Of a DNA stretch of 64,000 nucleotides, positions 45,274-54,518 are shown piece after piece; position 1 is the first letter of the stretch, and the number at the start of each line of letters is the position of its first letter. Below the pieces are notes generated by a model that was given only the letters and a program-made list of their open reading frames with translations, did not search any database and was not told the DNA's origin. The DNA lies in contig VINJ01000001.1 in NCBI GenBank assembly GCA_013376735.1, positions 620,001 through 684,000 on the forward strand, read 5' to 3'. Position numbers and translations under genes: made by a program. The DNA comes from a bacterium Scap17. GTDB lineage: Bacteria > Pseudomonadota > Gammaproteobacteria > Pseudomonadales > Halomonadaceae.

Positions 45274-47016
45274 ATGACGCCAAGCGATACAACAACAAAC
45301 CGCACGTCACGCGCCCCCTCTGCTGAATCTGCGAATTCATACGCCATGCAACCCGCCGCCAGCCAGACGCTGAGCGATTATCTGGCCGCCTTCGATATCC
45401 AGGCACTGCGCGATGAATTGTTCACCACGCCGCTCGACACCAATGACGAGGGCGAGCTCGGCAATGCCTATGAGGCGTGTGTCGGGCGTCATCTGCGCGC
45501 CGGGCAGGGCGAACGTATCGCGCTGGTCCACGAAGACGAACAGGGCCGGGTACGTGAGCTGAGTTACGCACAGCTCGACGAGCAGAGCGCGCGGCTGGCG
45601 GCTGCCTTGAAGGCACAGGGCGTGATGGCGGGGCAGCGGGTCGCCTGCATGCTGTCGCGTACGCCGGAGCTGATGATCGCGCTGGCTGCGACCTGGCGGC
45701 TGGGCGCCGTCTATCAGCCGCTGTTCACCGCCTTCGGCACCGATGCGCTCGACTATCGCCTGTCGCGCGCCGAGACGCAGATCGTGATCACCGAGACGAG
45801 CCAGCGCAGCAAGTTCACAGAGCTCGCCCGCCATCCCGTGATCATCTGCGTGCGCGATGAGGAAGATGCGCTGGAGGCGGGTGATCTCGACTGGCAGACA
45901 TTGATGCAGAGCGAGCCACTGACCGAGCCGCCAGTGTGGCTTCCGGCGGAGGCGCCCTTCCTGCAGATGTTCACCTCCGGCACGGTCGGCAAGCCCAAGG
46001 GCGTGGCGGTGGCGCTGAATGCGCTGCCGGCCTTCTGGCTCTATCAACGCCTGGCGGTGGACCTGCGCCCCGGCGAGCGCTTCTGGAACATGGCCGACCC
46101 CGGCTGGGCTTACGGGCTCTATTACGCCATCACCGGCCCGCTGTTGCTGGGGGCCACCACCTACTTCATGCAGGCGCCGTTCAGTGCAGAAGGCGGGCTG
46201 GCCTTCCTGGAGCGTCACCGCATCGACAATTTCGCGGCCGCGCCCACGGCCTATCGCATGCTCAAGGCCTCCGGGCTCGGCGAAGGCGCCTTCGAGCGCC
46301 TGAACCTGCGGGTCGCAAGCTCCGCTGGCGAGCCCCTCAACACCGAGGTAGTGGGCTGGGTCGCGCGGGAGCTGGGCTGTGCGGTGATGGACCATTACGG
46401 CCAGACGGAGACCGGCATGACTTGCTGCAATCATCACGCGCTGGCCCATGAGGTCGTGGTCGGCAGTGTCGGCTTCCCGCTGCCCGGCTACCGACTTGCC
46501 GTGCTCGACGCCGAGTATCGTGAGCTGCCGCCGGGCGAGCCGGGTGTGCTGGCGGTGGATATCGCCCGCTCTCCCGCGCACTTCTTCGCCGGCTACACCT
46601 GGCAGGAGAAGCAACCCTGCGTCGAGGGCTATTACCTGACCGGAGACGTGGTGGTGGCAGAGCCCGATGGGCGCTTCACCTTTGCCGGGCGTGATGACGA
46701 CATCATCACCACCGCGGGCTATCGCGTCGGCCCGGCGGATGTCGAGAACGCTGTGCTGGTGCATCCGGCGGTGGCGGAATCGGCGGCGGTCGGCAAGCCG
46801 GATGCGCTGCGCGGCGAGATCATCAAGGCCTATGTGGTGTTGCGCGATGGCCATGTCGGCAGTGACGAACTGGCGGAGGAAATTCGCGCCAGCGTGCGCC
46901 AGCGACTCTCGGCGCACAGCTATCCGCGTGAGATCGACTTCGTCGACAGCCTGCCCAAGACGCCGTCGGGCAAGATCCAGCGTTTCCTGCTGCGGGCACA
47001 GGCGCGCGAAAGCTGA
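45274..47016 (+). CDS. AMP-binding acyl-CoA synthetase (acetyl/medium-chain type)
   Basis: 580 aa from the ATG at 45274 (AGGAG about 10 nt upstream). The ATG at 45214 is only 7 bp after a LiuR-type site, probably in the promoter; one at 45346 has no ribosome site. Motifs: MFTSGTVGKPKGVAVALNA (ATP loop), HYGQTETGMTCC, YYLTGDVVV, FAGRDDDIITTAGYRVGP (hinge) and the catalytic Lys in PKTPSGKIQRF. The pattern is that of acetyl-CoA-synthetase-like ligases for short or medium acids. It is followed by a dehydrogenase gene 81 bp on, probably the same operon. The acid substrate is unknown; the LiuR site suggests a branched-chain acid. Confidence 0.85.
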   Translation: MTPSDTTTNRTSRAPSAESANSYAMQPAASQTLSDYLAAFDIQALRDELFTTPLDTNDEGELGNAYEACVGRHLRAGQGERIALVHEDEQGRVRELSYAQLDEQSARLAAALKAQGVMAGQRVACMLSRTPELMIALAATWRLGAVYQPLFTAFGTDALDYRLSRAETQIVITETSQRSKFTELARHPVIICVRDEEDALEAGDLDWQTLMQSEPLTEPPVWLPAEAPFLQMFTSGTVGKPKGVAVALNALPAFWLYQRLAVDLRPGERFWNMADPGWAYGLYYAITGPLLLGATTYFMQAPFSAEGGLAFLERHRIDNFAAAPTAYRMLKASGLGEGAFERLNLRVASSAGEPLNTEVVGWVARELGCAVMDHYGQTETGMTCCNHHALAHEVVVGSVGFPLPGYRLAVLDAEYRELPPGEPGVLAVDIARSPAHFFAGYTWQEKQPCVEGYYLTGDVVVAEPDGRFTFAGRDDDIITTAGYRVGPADVENAVLVHPAVAESAAVGKPDALRGEIIKAYVVLRDGHVGSDELAEEIRASVRQRLSAHSYPREIDFVDSLPKTPSGKIQRFLLRAQARES

Positions 47017-47040
47017 ACGCCGCCATCTACGGGACTTTTC

Positions 47041-47085
47041 TGTCATCGCCTGCCTCTCATCACCTTTCCTGCCATCACCTTTCGG
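47041..47085. repeat. 15-bp tandem repeat, 3 copies
   Basis: TGTCATCGCCTGCCT, CTCATCACCTTTCCT and GCCATCACCTTTCGG fill the gap between the ligase stop and the next ribosome site. Confidence 0.75.
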
Positions 47086-47097
47086 GAGACTCGTTTC

Positions 47098-47862
47098 ATG
47101 AAGATCGCCGACCACTGCTTTTTTATCACCGGCGCAGCATCCGGCCTCGGGGCCGCCACGGCGTCACGTATCGTCGCGGCCGGCGGCCAGGTGGTGCTGG
47201 CGGATCTCTCGGAGAGTGCACGTGAACAGGCCGATGCGCTGGGGGAGGCGGCATGCTTCTGTCATTGCGACATCACCGACAGCGCCAGTGTCGAGGCCGC
47301 GCTGGATGTCGCGGAGCAGACCTTCGGTGCCATTCATGGGGTGATCCATTGTGCGGGGATGGTGAGCGTCGCCAAGCTGGTGGATCGTGATGGCGAGCCT
47401 GCTCCGCTGGAGGGCTTCGAGAAGACACTGGCGATCAACCTGAGCGGTACCTTCAACGTGGCGCGCCTGACGGCGGCACGCATGGCGCGCAATGCCGCCG
47501 AGGGCGAGGACGGCGAGCGGGGCATCATTCTCAATACCGCCTCGGTCGCGGCCTTCGATGGCCAGGTGGGGCAGTGTGCCTATAGCGCCTCCAAGGCCGG
47601 GGTCGCCGGCATGACGCTGCCGATGGCGCGTGAGCTGGCACGCCATGGCATTCGCGTGATGGCGATTGCGCCCGGCGTGTTCGAGACACCGATGATGGCC
47701 GGCATCCCGGAGCCTGCCCGTGAAGCGCTGTGCGAGGCGGTGCCGTTTCCCAAGCGACTGGGCAAGCCCGATGAGTTCGCGCGTCTGGCCGAGCACATCA
47801 TCACCAACAGCATGCTCAATGGGGAGGTGATCCGCCTCGATGGCAGCATTCGCATGGCCTGA
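47098..47862 (+). CDS. Short-chain dehydrogenase, 3-hydroxyacyl-CoA dehydrogenase type (HSD17B10-like)
   Basis: 254 aa. NAD-binding TGAASGLGAATA at residues 11-22, catalytic Ser in NTASVAAF, Tyr162 and Lys166 (AYSASKAG), and the C-terminal LNGEVIRLDGSIRM. The sequence resembles type II 3-hydroxyacyl-CoA dehydrogenases, which oxidise 3-hydroxy-2-methylbutyryl-CoA in isoleucine breakdown and other short chains. GGGAG precedes the ATG. It likely works with the upstream ligase and the thiolase. The exact substrate is inferred. Confidence 0.87.
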   Translation: MKIADHCFFITGAASGLGAATASRIVAAGGQVVLADLSESAREQADALGEAACFCHCDITDSASVEAALDVAEQTFGAIHGVIHCAGMVSVAKLVDRDGEPAPLEGFEKTLAINLSGTFNVARLTAARMARNAAEGEDGERGIILNTASVAAFDGQVGQCAYSASKAGVAGMTLPMARELARHGIRVMAIAPGVFETPMMAGIPEPAREALCEAVPFPKRLGKPDEFARLAEHIITNSMLNGEVIRLDGSIRMA

Positions 47863-47889
47863 GGCTGGCGGGCAAGGCCTTTAACATTT

Positions 47890-47929
47890 GGATCGGCTCT
47901 CTGGATCGGCATCTCTGGATAGGATCTCT
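47890..47929. repeat. 13/14-bp tandem repeat, 3 copies
   Basis: GGATCGGCTCTCT, GGATCGGCATCTCT and GGATAGGATCTCT, contiguous, after the SDR stop. Confidence 0.8.
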
Positions 47930-47987
47930 GGAGAGAGCACGGGACACAAGGAATCTTGCAGGACAGGTTATCTCTGGGGGAGATATT

Positions 47988-48017
47988 GCTCGATCGCGGC
48001 TGCGGTCGGGCTTTTTT
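47988..48017 (+). terminator. Terminator of the ligase-SDR operon
   Basis: 10-bp stem with two G-U pairs (47988-47997 with 48002-48011), loop GGCT, then six T (48012-48017). Confidence 0.85.
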
Positions 48018-48072
48018 GCGTCTGTTTCTCGTGTCATCTCTTGTTTCTGCCATGCGCGCGGGGGCGGCCTGA

Positions 48073-48114
48073 AGACAGGACTTGCCACCGATGAGACAGG
48101 GCTTGCCACCAATG
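48073..48114. repeat. 21-bp tandem duplication
   Basis: 48073-48093 and 48094-48114 agree at 19 of 21 positions (AGACAGG..CTTGCCACC..ATG). Confidence 0.85.
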
Positions 48115-48169
48115 TCGCAGACCAGAAATCAAACGACCGCTTGACGACCAACTGGAGGAGGCGCTAATT

Positions 48170-48185
48170 TCAAACGCATGTTTGA
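48170..48185. promoter_or_regulatory. PsrA-type operator upstream of acyl-CoA dehydrogenase
   Basis: TCAAACGCATGTTTGA: inverted CAAAC-N4-GTTTG, the reported PsrA motif. About 120 bp before the gene. A CAAAC half-site is also at 48129-48133. Confidence 0.75.
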
Positions 48186-48304
48186 TGGTGTGTGGGAGTC
48201 GTCTTTTCGCCTCTTTCATGAGTCTTGAGCAACAACGACAGCAAGCCCATCACCATTCCTTTTGATTCAGCGCCGCCGTGCCGCGACGGCTCAAGGAGTA
48301 AAGC

Positions 48305-50116
48305 ATGCCGGACTATCAGGCGCCGTTGCGCGACATCCGCTTCGTGATGAATGAGCTGCTCGACTATCCCGCTCACTATGCCAGCCTGCCGGGTGGCGAT
48401 GAGGCCAGCGACGATATCGTGACCGCCATCCTGGAGGAGGGCGCACGCTTCGCGCACGAGGTGCTGACGCCGCTGAACCAGTCGGGCGACCGCGAGGGTT
48501 GTACCTTCGAGGGCGGCGAGGTCAAGGCGCCGAGCGGCTTCAAGGCTGCCTATCAGCAGTATGTCGAGGGCGGATGGCCGAGTCTGGCTGCCTCACCGGA
48601 ACATGGCGGTCAGGGGCTGCCACCGTCACTGGCGATGGTGCTCTCGGAAATGGTCGCCTCCGCCAACCTGTCGTGGGGCATGTATCCGGGCCTCTCGCAT
48701 GGCGCGATGAATGCACTCGAGCATCACGGCAGCGAGGCGCTCAAGCAGACCTATCTGATTAAGCTGGTCGAAGGCAGCTGGACCGGTACCATGTGCCTGA
48801 CCGAGCCGCATTGCGGCACGGACCTGGGCCTGATCAAGACACGTGCCGTGCCGCTGGATGACAGCGATGACAGCAAGGGCTACCGCATCAGCGGCACCAA
48901 GATCTTCATCTCGGCCGGTGAGCACGATCTTTCCGAGAACATCGTGCACCTGGTGCTGGCCAAGCTGCCGGATGCCCCGGAAGGCTCGCGTGGCATATCG
49001 CTGTTCGTGGTGCCCAAGTTCCTGCCCGACGCCAATGGCGAGGCTGGTGAGCGCAATGGCGTCAGCTGTGGCTCCATCGAGCACAAGATGGGCATTCACG
49101 GCAACGCGACCTGCGTGATGAACTTCGATTCCGCCACAGGCTTCCTGGTCGGCCCGCCGCACAAGGGACTGGCCTGCATGTTCACCATGATGAATGCCGC
49201 GCGTCTCGGGGTGGGGATCCAGGGCGTGGCGCTGGCCGAGGCCAGCTTCCAGAATGCGCTGAGCTATGCGCGTGACCGTCTGCAAATGCGTGCCCTGTCC
49301 GGTGCCAAGGCGCCGGAGAAGGCGGCCGACCCGATCATCGTGCATCCGGACGTGCGCCGCATGCTGCTGACCCAGAAGGCCATCGCCGAGGGTGGGCGCA
49401 TGCTGGTGATGTATGCCGCCCAGTTCAATGACATCGTCGAGAATGCCCCGGACAGCGAAGACAAAACACGTGCCGATACCTTGCTCGGCCTGCTGACGCC
49501 CATCGTCAAGGCCTTCCTGACCGAGACCGGCTTCGAGGCGACCAATCACGGCGTTCAGGTCTATGGCGGCCACGGCTTCATTCAGGAATGGGGCATGGAG
49601 CAGTTCGTGCGCGATGCGCGCATCACTCTGCTTTATGAAGGCACCACCGGTATCCAGGCGCTGGACCTGCTGGGCCGCAAGATCCTGATGAGCCAGGGCG
49701 AATCGCTCAAGGTCTTCACCAAGGAGATCCACAAGTTCTGCCAGGCCAGCGAAGGCAGCGAGTTTGCCAATCCGCTCGCCGAGCTCAACCGCGAATGGGG
49801 CGAGCTGACCATGGCGGTGGGCATGGGCGCGATGCAGGACCGCGAAGCGGTCGGCGCCGCCAGTGTCGATTACCTGATGTACGCCGGTTACGTCGCGCTG
49901 GGCTACCTGTGGGCTCGTGCCGGCGAGACGGCCAGGGCGGCGCTGGCGGCCGGCGAAGGGGATACTGCCTTCTATCAGGCCAAGCTGGATACCGCGCGCT
50001 TCTACTTCCAGCGCATCCTGCCGCGCACGCAAGGCCATGCCGCGATGATTCGCGCCGGTGGCGAGACGCTGATGGCGCCGACGGTGGAAGGCTTCGGCAG
50101 CGGCTTCGAGATCTGA
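48305..50116 (+). CDS. Acyl-CoA dehydrogenase (large, with extra C-terminal domain)
   Basis: 603 aa. AAGGAG is just before the ATG. The FAD enzyme introduces the 2,3 double bond in acyl-CoA. Visible features are the N-terminal extension (YQAPLRDIRFVMNELLDY), the FAD/substrate region LTEPHCGTDLGLIKTRA, QVYGGHGFIQEWGMEQ and catalytic Glu445 (LLYEGTTGIQALD). A C-terminal ~130-residue helical domain is typical of the roughly 600-aa class in Pseudomonas and Halomonas (AidB/FadE2-like, PF12806). The PsrA site upstream points to long/medium-chain fatty acids. Its own terminator follows. Confidence 0.9.
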   Translation: MPDYQAPLRDIRFVMNELLDYPAHYASLPGGDEASDDIVTAILEEGARFAHEVLTPLNQSGDREGCTFEGGEVKAPSGFKAAYQQYVEGGWPSLAASPEHGGQGLPPSLAMVLSEMVASANLSWGMYPGLSHGAMNALEHHGSEALKQTYLIKLVEGSWTGTMCLTEPHCGTDLGLIKTRAVPLDDSDDSKGYRISGTKIFISAGEHDLSENIVHLVLAKLPDAPEGSRGISLFVVPKFLPDANGEAGERNGVSCGSIEHKMGIHGNATCVMNFDSATGFLVGPPHKGLACMFTMMNAARLGVGIQGVALAEASFQNALSYARDRLQMRALSGAKAPEKAADPIIVHPDVRRMLLTQKAIAEGGRMLVMYAAQFNDIVENAPDSEDKTRADTLLGLLTPIVKAFLTETGFEATNHGVQVYGGHGFIQEWGMEQFVRDARITLLYEGTTGIQALDLLGRKILMSQGESLKVFTKEIHKFCQASEGSEFANPLAELNREWGELTMAVGMGAMQDREAVGAASVDYLMYAGYVALGYLWARAGETARAALAAGEGDTAFYQAKLDTARFYFQRILPRTQGHAAMIRAGGETLMAPTVEGFGSGFEI

Positions 50117-50121
50117 TGACG

Positions 50122-50175
50122 GTTTCAAGCCTGAGAGCAGTTTCAAGCCTTAGCGAAGTTTCAAGACTCAGCAGT
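50122..50175. repeat. 18-bp tandem repeat, 3 copies
   Basis: Units start at 50122, 50140 and 50158, all beginning GTTTCAAG (GTTTCAAGCCTGAGAGCA, GTTTCAAGCCTTAGCGAA, GTTTCAAGACTCAGCAGT). Confidence 0.88.
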
Positions 50176-50237
50176 TCGATGTATCGGCAACAGTCGTGTC
50201 TTATGCCTCCAGTCAGTGCGCTCTGACTCGGTACCCT

Positions 50238-50265
50238 TGGGGAGACTTCGGTCTCCCCATTTTTT
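50238..50265 (+). terminator. Terminator of acyl-CoA dehydrogenase gene
   Basis: 9-bp stem TGGGGAGAC/GTCTCCCCA with a TTCG tetraloop and a T-run to 50265. Confidence 0.92.
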
Positions 50266-50400
50266 GTGCGCTTGGTGTCAGGCAGGAGTTTTTCCCGGCA
50301 CGAGCAATCAATCTCGTTTCAGTCTTGGCTTGTGACAGGCATGCGCCCAAGATAGGCGCATCGATGGCTGTCCCGATGAACCCGCGGGGCAGCGACGCGC

Positions 50401-50452
50401 ATGTGCTGATGGCAAGTACTTATGGCATGTACTGATGGCAAGCATTGACAGG
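50401..50452. repeat. 26-bp tandem duplication upstream of AI-2E-family gene
   Basis: 50401-50426 and 50427-50452 share ATGT.CTGATGGCAAG at the start and partly after it; the second copy ends 14 bp before the start codon at 50467. Confidence 0.7.
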
Positions 50453-50466
50453 ATAGGTGGCGCAGG

Positions 50467-51750
50467 ATGCACGCGAACGATACGCCTGAGGAAAGATCGC
50501 GGCACGAGGAAGTGCCGCCCGAGGCGCAGATGGCCGATGCGCAAGCGCCTGACGATAGCGTTGGCGAGCCACGCAGTGTCAGTGAGGGCACTTCCATCGA
50601 GGAGGCCGTGACACGCATGCAGGTGCCACGCGACGAGCGTCAGCAGGAGGCGCTCGAACGCTCCGGGCGTTCTCGCCACGCGCCCAACGTGCGCCGCGCG
50701 CTGGAGATTCACCCCCTGCTGGTCGGCATGGCCGCAGTGGTCATCATCATCGGCGGCCTCAAGCTGGCGGCGGACCTGGTGGTGCCGCTGCTGCTGGCGG
50801 TGTTCGTCGCTGCGGTCTGCGATGCGCCGGTGCGCTGGCTGGCCCGTCACGGCATCGGGCAACGCTTCGGGGTGCCCATCGTCATCCTGACGGTCTGCGT
50901 GCTGTTCTCGTCGCTGACGGCGCTGCTGGTCTCGCGCTTTACCCTGTTCAGCGATGAGATGCCCAAGCTTGAGGAGAGCCTGCGCGAACAGTATCAGAGC
51001 ATGCTGGAATGGCTGGCAGACAGCGGCGTATCCATCGCGCCGGCCCGCTTCAGCGAGTTGGTCGACCCGGCCTCGTTGACCCAGTGGGTGCCGAATCTAC
51101 TGACCGGGCTCGGGGGCCTGCTGTCCTCGAGCGTCATCATCGTGCTGACGGCCACCTTCCTGCTCTACGAGGCATTGTCACTGCGCGACAAGCTGGTCAG
51201 CACGCTGCGCAGCCCGCATGTCAGTCTGCGGCGCTTCACGCTGTTCTCGCTGACGCTGCGCCGCTATCTGGCGGTCAAGACCTTGATCAGCCTCGTGACC
51301 GGGGGGCTGGTCGCGATCAGCTGTCTGGTGCTCGATGTGGAGTTTGCCTTCCTGTGGGCCACGCTGGCCTTCTGCCTCAACTACATCCCCAACATCGGCT
51401 CGGCACTGGCCGCGGTGCCTGCGGTGTTGCTGACGCTGGTGATGCCGGAGGGTGGCGCAGTCAAGGCGCTGATGCTGGGCGGCTGTTACCTGGCGATCAA
51501 CTTCATTCTCGGCAACTTGATCGAGCCGCGCGTGATGGGGCGCACCCTGGGGCTGTCGACGCTGGCCGCCTTCCTGTCGCTGGTGGTGTGGGGCTGGGTG
51601 TTCGGGCCGGTGGGCATGCTGTTGTCAGTGCCGATCACCATGACGCTCAAGATCGCCTTCGACTCGCACCCGGGCACGCGCTGGGCGGCGCGTCTGCTGG
51701 GCCCCTCCGTGCGCCGGATTCGCCGTCGTCGTCGCCTGGCGGAGGAGTGA
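50467..51750 (+). CDS. AI-2E family (PerM-like) permease
   Basis: 427 aa. The N-terminal ~75 residues are hydrophilic and Glu/Arg-rich. About eight hydrophobic segments follow, in the layout of the PF01594 family: paired helices at the start (LLVGMAAVVIIIGGLKLAADL), a large soluble loop (KLEESLREQYQSMLEWL) and the conserved LNYIPNIGSALAAVPAVLL with GNLIEPRVMGRTLGLS. Members were named after the TqsA AI-2 exporter but most transport something else or act as Na+/H+ antiporters in halophiles. Substrate unknown. The start lies close behind an AGGTGG element. Confidence 0.88.
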   Translation: MHANDTPEERSRHEEVPPEAQMADAQAPDDSVGEPRSVSEGTSIEEAVTRMQVPRDERQQEALERSGRSRHAPNVRRALEIHPLLVGMAAVVIIIGGLKLAADLVVPLLLAVFVAAVCDAPVRWLARHGIGQRFGVPIVILTVCVLFSSLTALLVSRFTLFSDEMPKLEESLREQYQSMLEWLADSGVSIAPARFSELVDPASLTQWVPNLLTGLGGLLSSSVIIVLTATFLLYEALSLRDKLVSTLRSPHVSLRRFTLFSLTLRRYLAVKTLISLVTGGLVAISCLVLDVEFAFLWATLAFCLNYIPNIGSALAAVPAVLLTLVMPEGGAVKALMLGGCYLAINFILGNLIEPRVMGRTLGLSTLAAFLSLVVWGWVFGPVGMLLSVPITMTLKIAFDSHPGTRWAARLLGPSVRRIRRRRRLAEE

Positions 51751-51793
51751 CCTACGGGCCAGCTCTGCGTGGATGACCCGCTGCCTGAATGCC

Positions 51794-51828
51794 AAAGGCC
51801 CCGTCACGCTGTGCGTGACGGGGCCTTT
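51794..51828. terminator. Bidirectional terminator AI-2E permease / trxA
   Basis: Perfect 16-bp stem (51794-51809 with 51813-51828), loop TGT, between convergent genes. Confidence 0.87.
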
Positions 51829-51884
51829 GATTATCGAATCAGTGCGCGGTGGCTGGTGGGCCAGTCACCTGTCAGCAAGTCGAC

Positions 51885-52208
51885 TCAGAGGTTCTGCTCG
51901 ATGAACTGGCTCAGTTGACCCTTGGACTGGGCACCGACCAGAGAGGCGACCTTGGCGCCGGACTTGAACAGGATCACTGTCGGCACGCCACGCACGCCTT
52001 GCTCGGCAGCGATTTCCGGTGCGTCATCGACATTCACGTTGACGATTTTCAGGCCTTCGCCTTTCTCGTTGGCGACTTCTTCGACGACCGGCGCCATCAT
52101 CTTGCACGGACCACACCACGGGGCCCAGAACTTCAGCAGGACCGGGGCTTCAGCGTTGAGAACTTCCTGTTCGAAGTTGGCGCCGGTGACATCGACGTGA
52201 TTGGACAT
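51885..52208 (-). CDS. trxA: Thioredoxin 1
   Basis: 107 aa from the ATG at 52208 (GGAG upstream). The active site WCGPC (Cys32, Cys35) and the cis-Pro loop GVPTVILF match TrxA. It is a cytoplasmic disulfide reductant and the electron donor for PAPS reductase, whose gene cysH is nearby, and for ribonucleotide reductase. Length and sequence are ordinary. Single gene. Confidence 0.96.
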   Translation of the reverse strand: MSNHVDVTGANFEQEVLNAEAPVLLKFWAPWCGPCKMMAPVVEEVANEKGEGLKIVNVNVDDAPEIAAEQGVRGVPTVILFKSGAKVASLVGAQSKGQLSQFIEQNL

Positions 52209-52385
52209 CTTGTTTCTCCAGGGGATTCGTTTCGCTGTCTGCGGCATTGCCGGACATGCAGGCTGCGTCCGATGGTAGCGCCACTTTGCATCACTGACAA
52301 ATGAGCATTGCCCATCGGCTCAATAGCACGGGGTTATGATCGCTAGTGTTTTTATAGCTGTTTTATTGGTTTGAGGGAATAGCAA

Positions 52386-52415
52386 CGGGGCAGGCAATGT
52401 GGATTGCCTGCCCCG
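52386..52415 (-). terminator. Terminator of the TauE/SafE gene
   Basis: Perfect 13-bp stem (52386-52398 with 52403-52415), loop GTGG, 43 bp after the stop. Confidence 0.75.
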
Positions 52416-52457
52416 ACTTTGGTATTGCCTGTGCGAAGGCCCTTCAGCAAGGAGAGC

Positions 52458-53234
52458 TCAGAAGAAGGCGTAACGGATACCCAGTCCCAGCAGCAGTGTC
52501 GTCAGCAGGCCCTGCAGCAGGCCGCTGGGCATGTGGCGCGTCAGGCGTGCACCAAGGTTGATGGCAGGCAGTGAGCCGACCAGCAATGCGCCGAGCAGCA
52601 GGAAATCGACGTTGCCCAGCCATAGATGTCCCAATCCCGCGACCAGCGTCAGCGGTACGGCGTGAGCGATATCGGTGCCCACGATGCGCGCGGTGCTCAA
52701 CAGCGGGAACAGCATGATCAGCACGGCAGCGCCGAAGGCACCGGCACCCACGGAGGACAGGGTGACGCACACGCCGAGCACGATGCCGGCCAGAATGGTC
52801 AGCGGTGCCGCGTGGCGTACGATGAAGCTTTCCGGGCTGATCAGCCCCAGCAGGCGTTTCTTGAACAGCAGCACGCCGGCGGTGAGGATCAACATTACAC
52901 CGAGCATGCCCTTGATCAGGCCCGCGTAGGCGGTGGGGTCAGTAAAGAAGGTATGCAGGACCGCAATCGTCAACAGCGCCGCCGGCAGCGAGCCGATGGC
53001 CAGGCGCCGGGCGATGGTCCAGTCCACATGGCCCTGGCGATGGTGCGCGAAGGCGCCGCCCGCCTTGGTAATGGCGGCATAGAGCAGGTCGGTGCCCACG
53101 GCGATGTGCGGCGGGAAGCCGAACATCAACAGCAGAGGCGTCATCAGCGAGCCGCCGCCCACGCCAGTGACACCGACCGCGAAACCCACTCCGGCGCCTG
53201 CCAGCACGTATAGCAGCAGTTGTGTGACTTCCAT
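52458..53234 (-). CDS. TauE/SafE-family permease (putative sulfite/organosulfonate exporter)
   Basis: 258 aa with eight to nine hydrophobic segments. The two family repeats are visible as GFAVGVTGVGGGSLMTPLLLMFG and a second set from LGVCVTLSSVGAGAFGAAVL. Members export sulfite, sulfoacetate or other anions. The gene is divergent from cysB (176 bp apart), which strongly suggests a CysB-controlled role in sulfur handling, perhaps relief of sulfite excess. That link is inference from position. Confidence 0.85.
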   Translation of the reverse strand: MEVTQLLLYVLAGAGVGFAVGVTGVGGGSLMTPLLLMFGFPPHIAVGTDLLYAAITKAGGAFAHHRQGHVDWTIARRLAIGSLPAALLTIAVLHTFFTDPTAYAGLIKGMLGVMLILTAGVLLFKKRLLGLISPESFIVRHAAPLTILAGIVLGVCVTLSSVGAGAFGAAVLIMLFPLLSTARIVGTDIAHAVPLTLVAGLGHLWLGNVDFLLLGALLVGSLPAINLGARLTRHMPSGLLQGLLTTLLLGLGIRYAFF

Positions 53235-53286
53235 CCCTACCTACCCCCTTGTCAGGTTACTGTCGCCAATCTACTCTTGAGCGTAT

Positions 53287-53301
53287 ATTCCCGAAAGGAA
53301 T
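53287..53301. promoter_or_regulatory. Palindrome in the divergent tauE-like/cysB promoter region
   Basis: ATTCC-CGAAA-GGAAT, inside an AT-rich stretch (53284-53330) with TATATT and TTATTC. It could be the CysB site or a promoter element. Confidence 0.35.
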
Positions 53302-53404
53302 CATTATTCATGATTTTATCGCCCGATCATCTTAGCAAGGTGACCGGCCATGTCCGGGCCACTGTCACGCCGCGTCGCGTCGATGGTGCTTCTCAGGAGA
53401 GTGA

Positions 53405-54414
<1,010 letters not shown>

Positions 54415-54445
54415 CTCGCTCGCCTGATCTGCCACAGCGCAGATG

Positions 54446-54477
54446 AAAAAGCCCGCCTCCTGAGAGGCGGGCTTTTT
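54446..54477. terminator. Bidirectional terminator cysB / cysH
   Basis: Perfect 14-bp stem (54446-54459 with 54464-54477), loop CTGA, A-run on one side and T-run on the other. Confidence 0.92.
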
Positions 54478-54518
54478 GCTGGCTGGGCGATTCGAGCGCA
54501 CAGCGTCAACCACAGGGC

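Larger units (their letters stand above)
47863..48304. other. Intergenic region SDR / acyl-CoA dehydrogenase
   Basis: 442 bp. Contains a 13-14-bp tandem repeat (47890-47929), the SDR terminator (47988-48017), a 21-bp direct duplication (48073-48114) and a PsrA-type operator (48170-48185). No gene supported. Confidence 0.6.
50117..50466. other. Intergenic region after acyl-CoA dehydrogenase
   Basis: 350 bp. Holds an 18-bp tandem repeat (50122-50175), a terminator (50238-50265) and a 26-bp duplication (50401-50452) just before the next gene. No gene supported. Confidence 0.55.
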
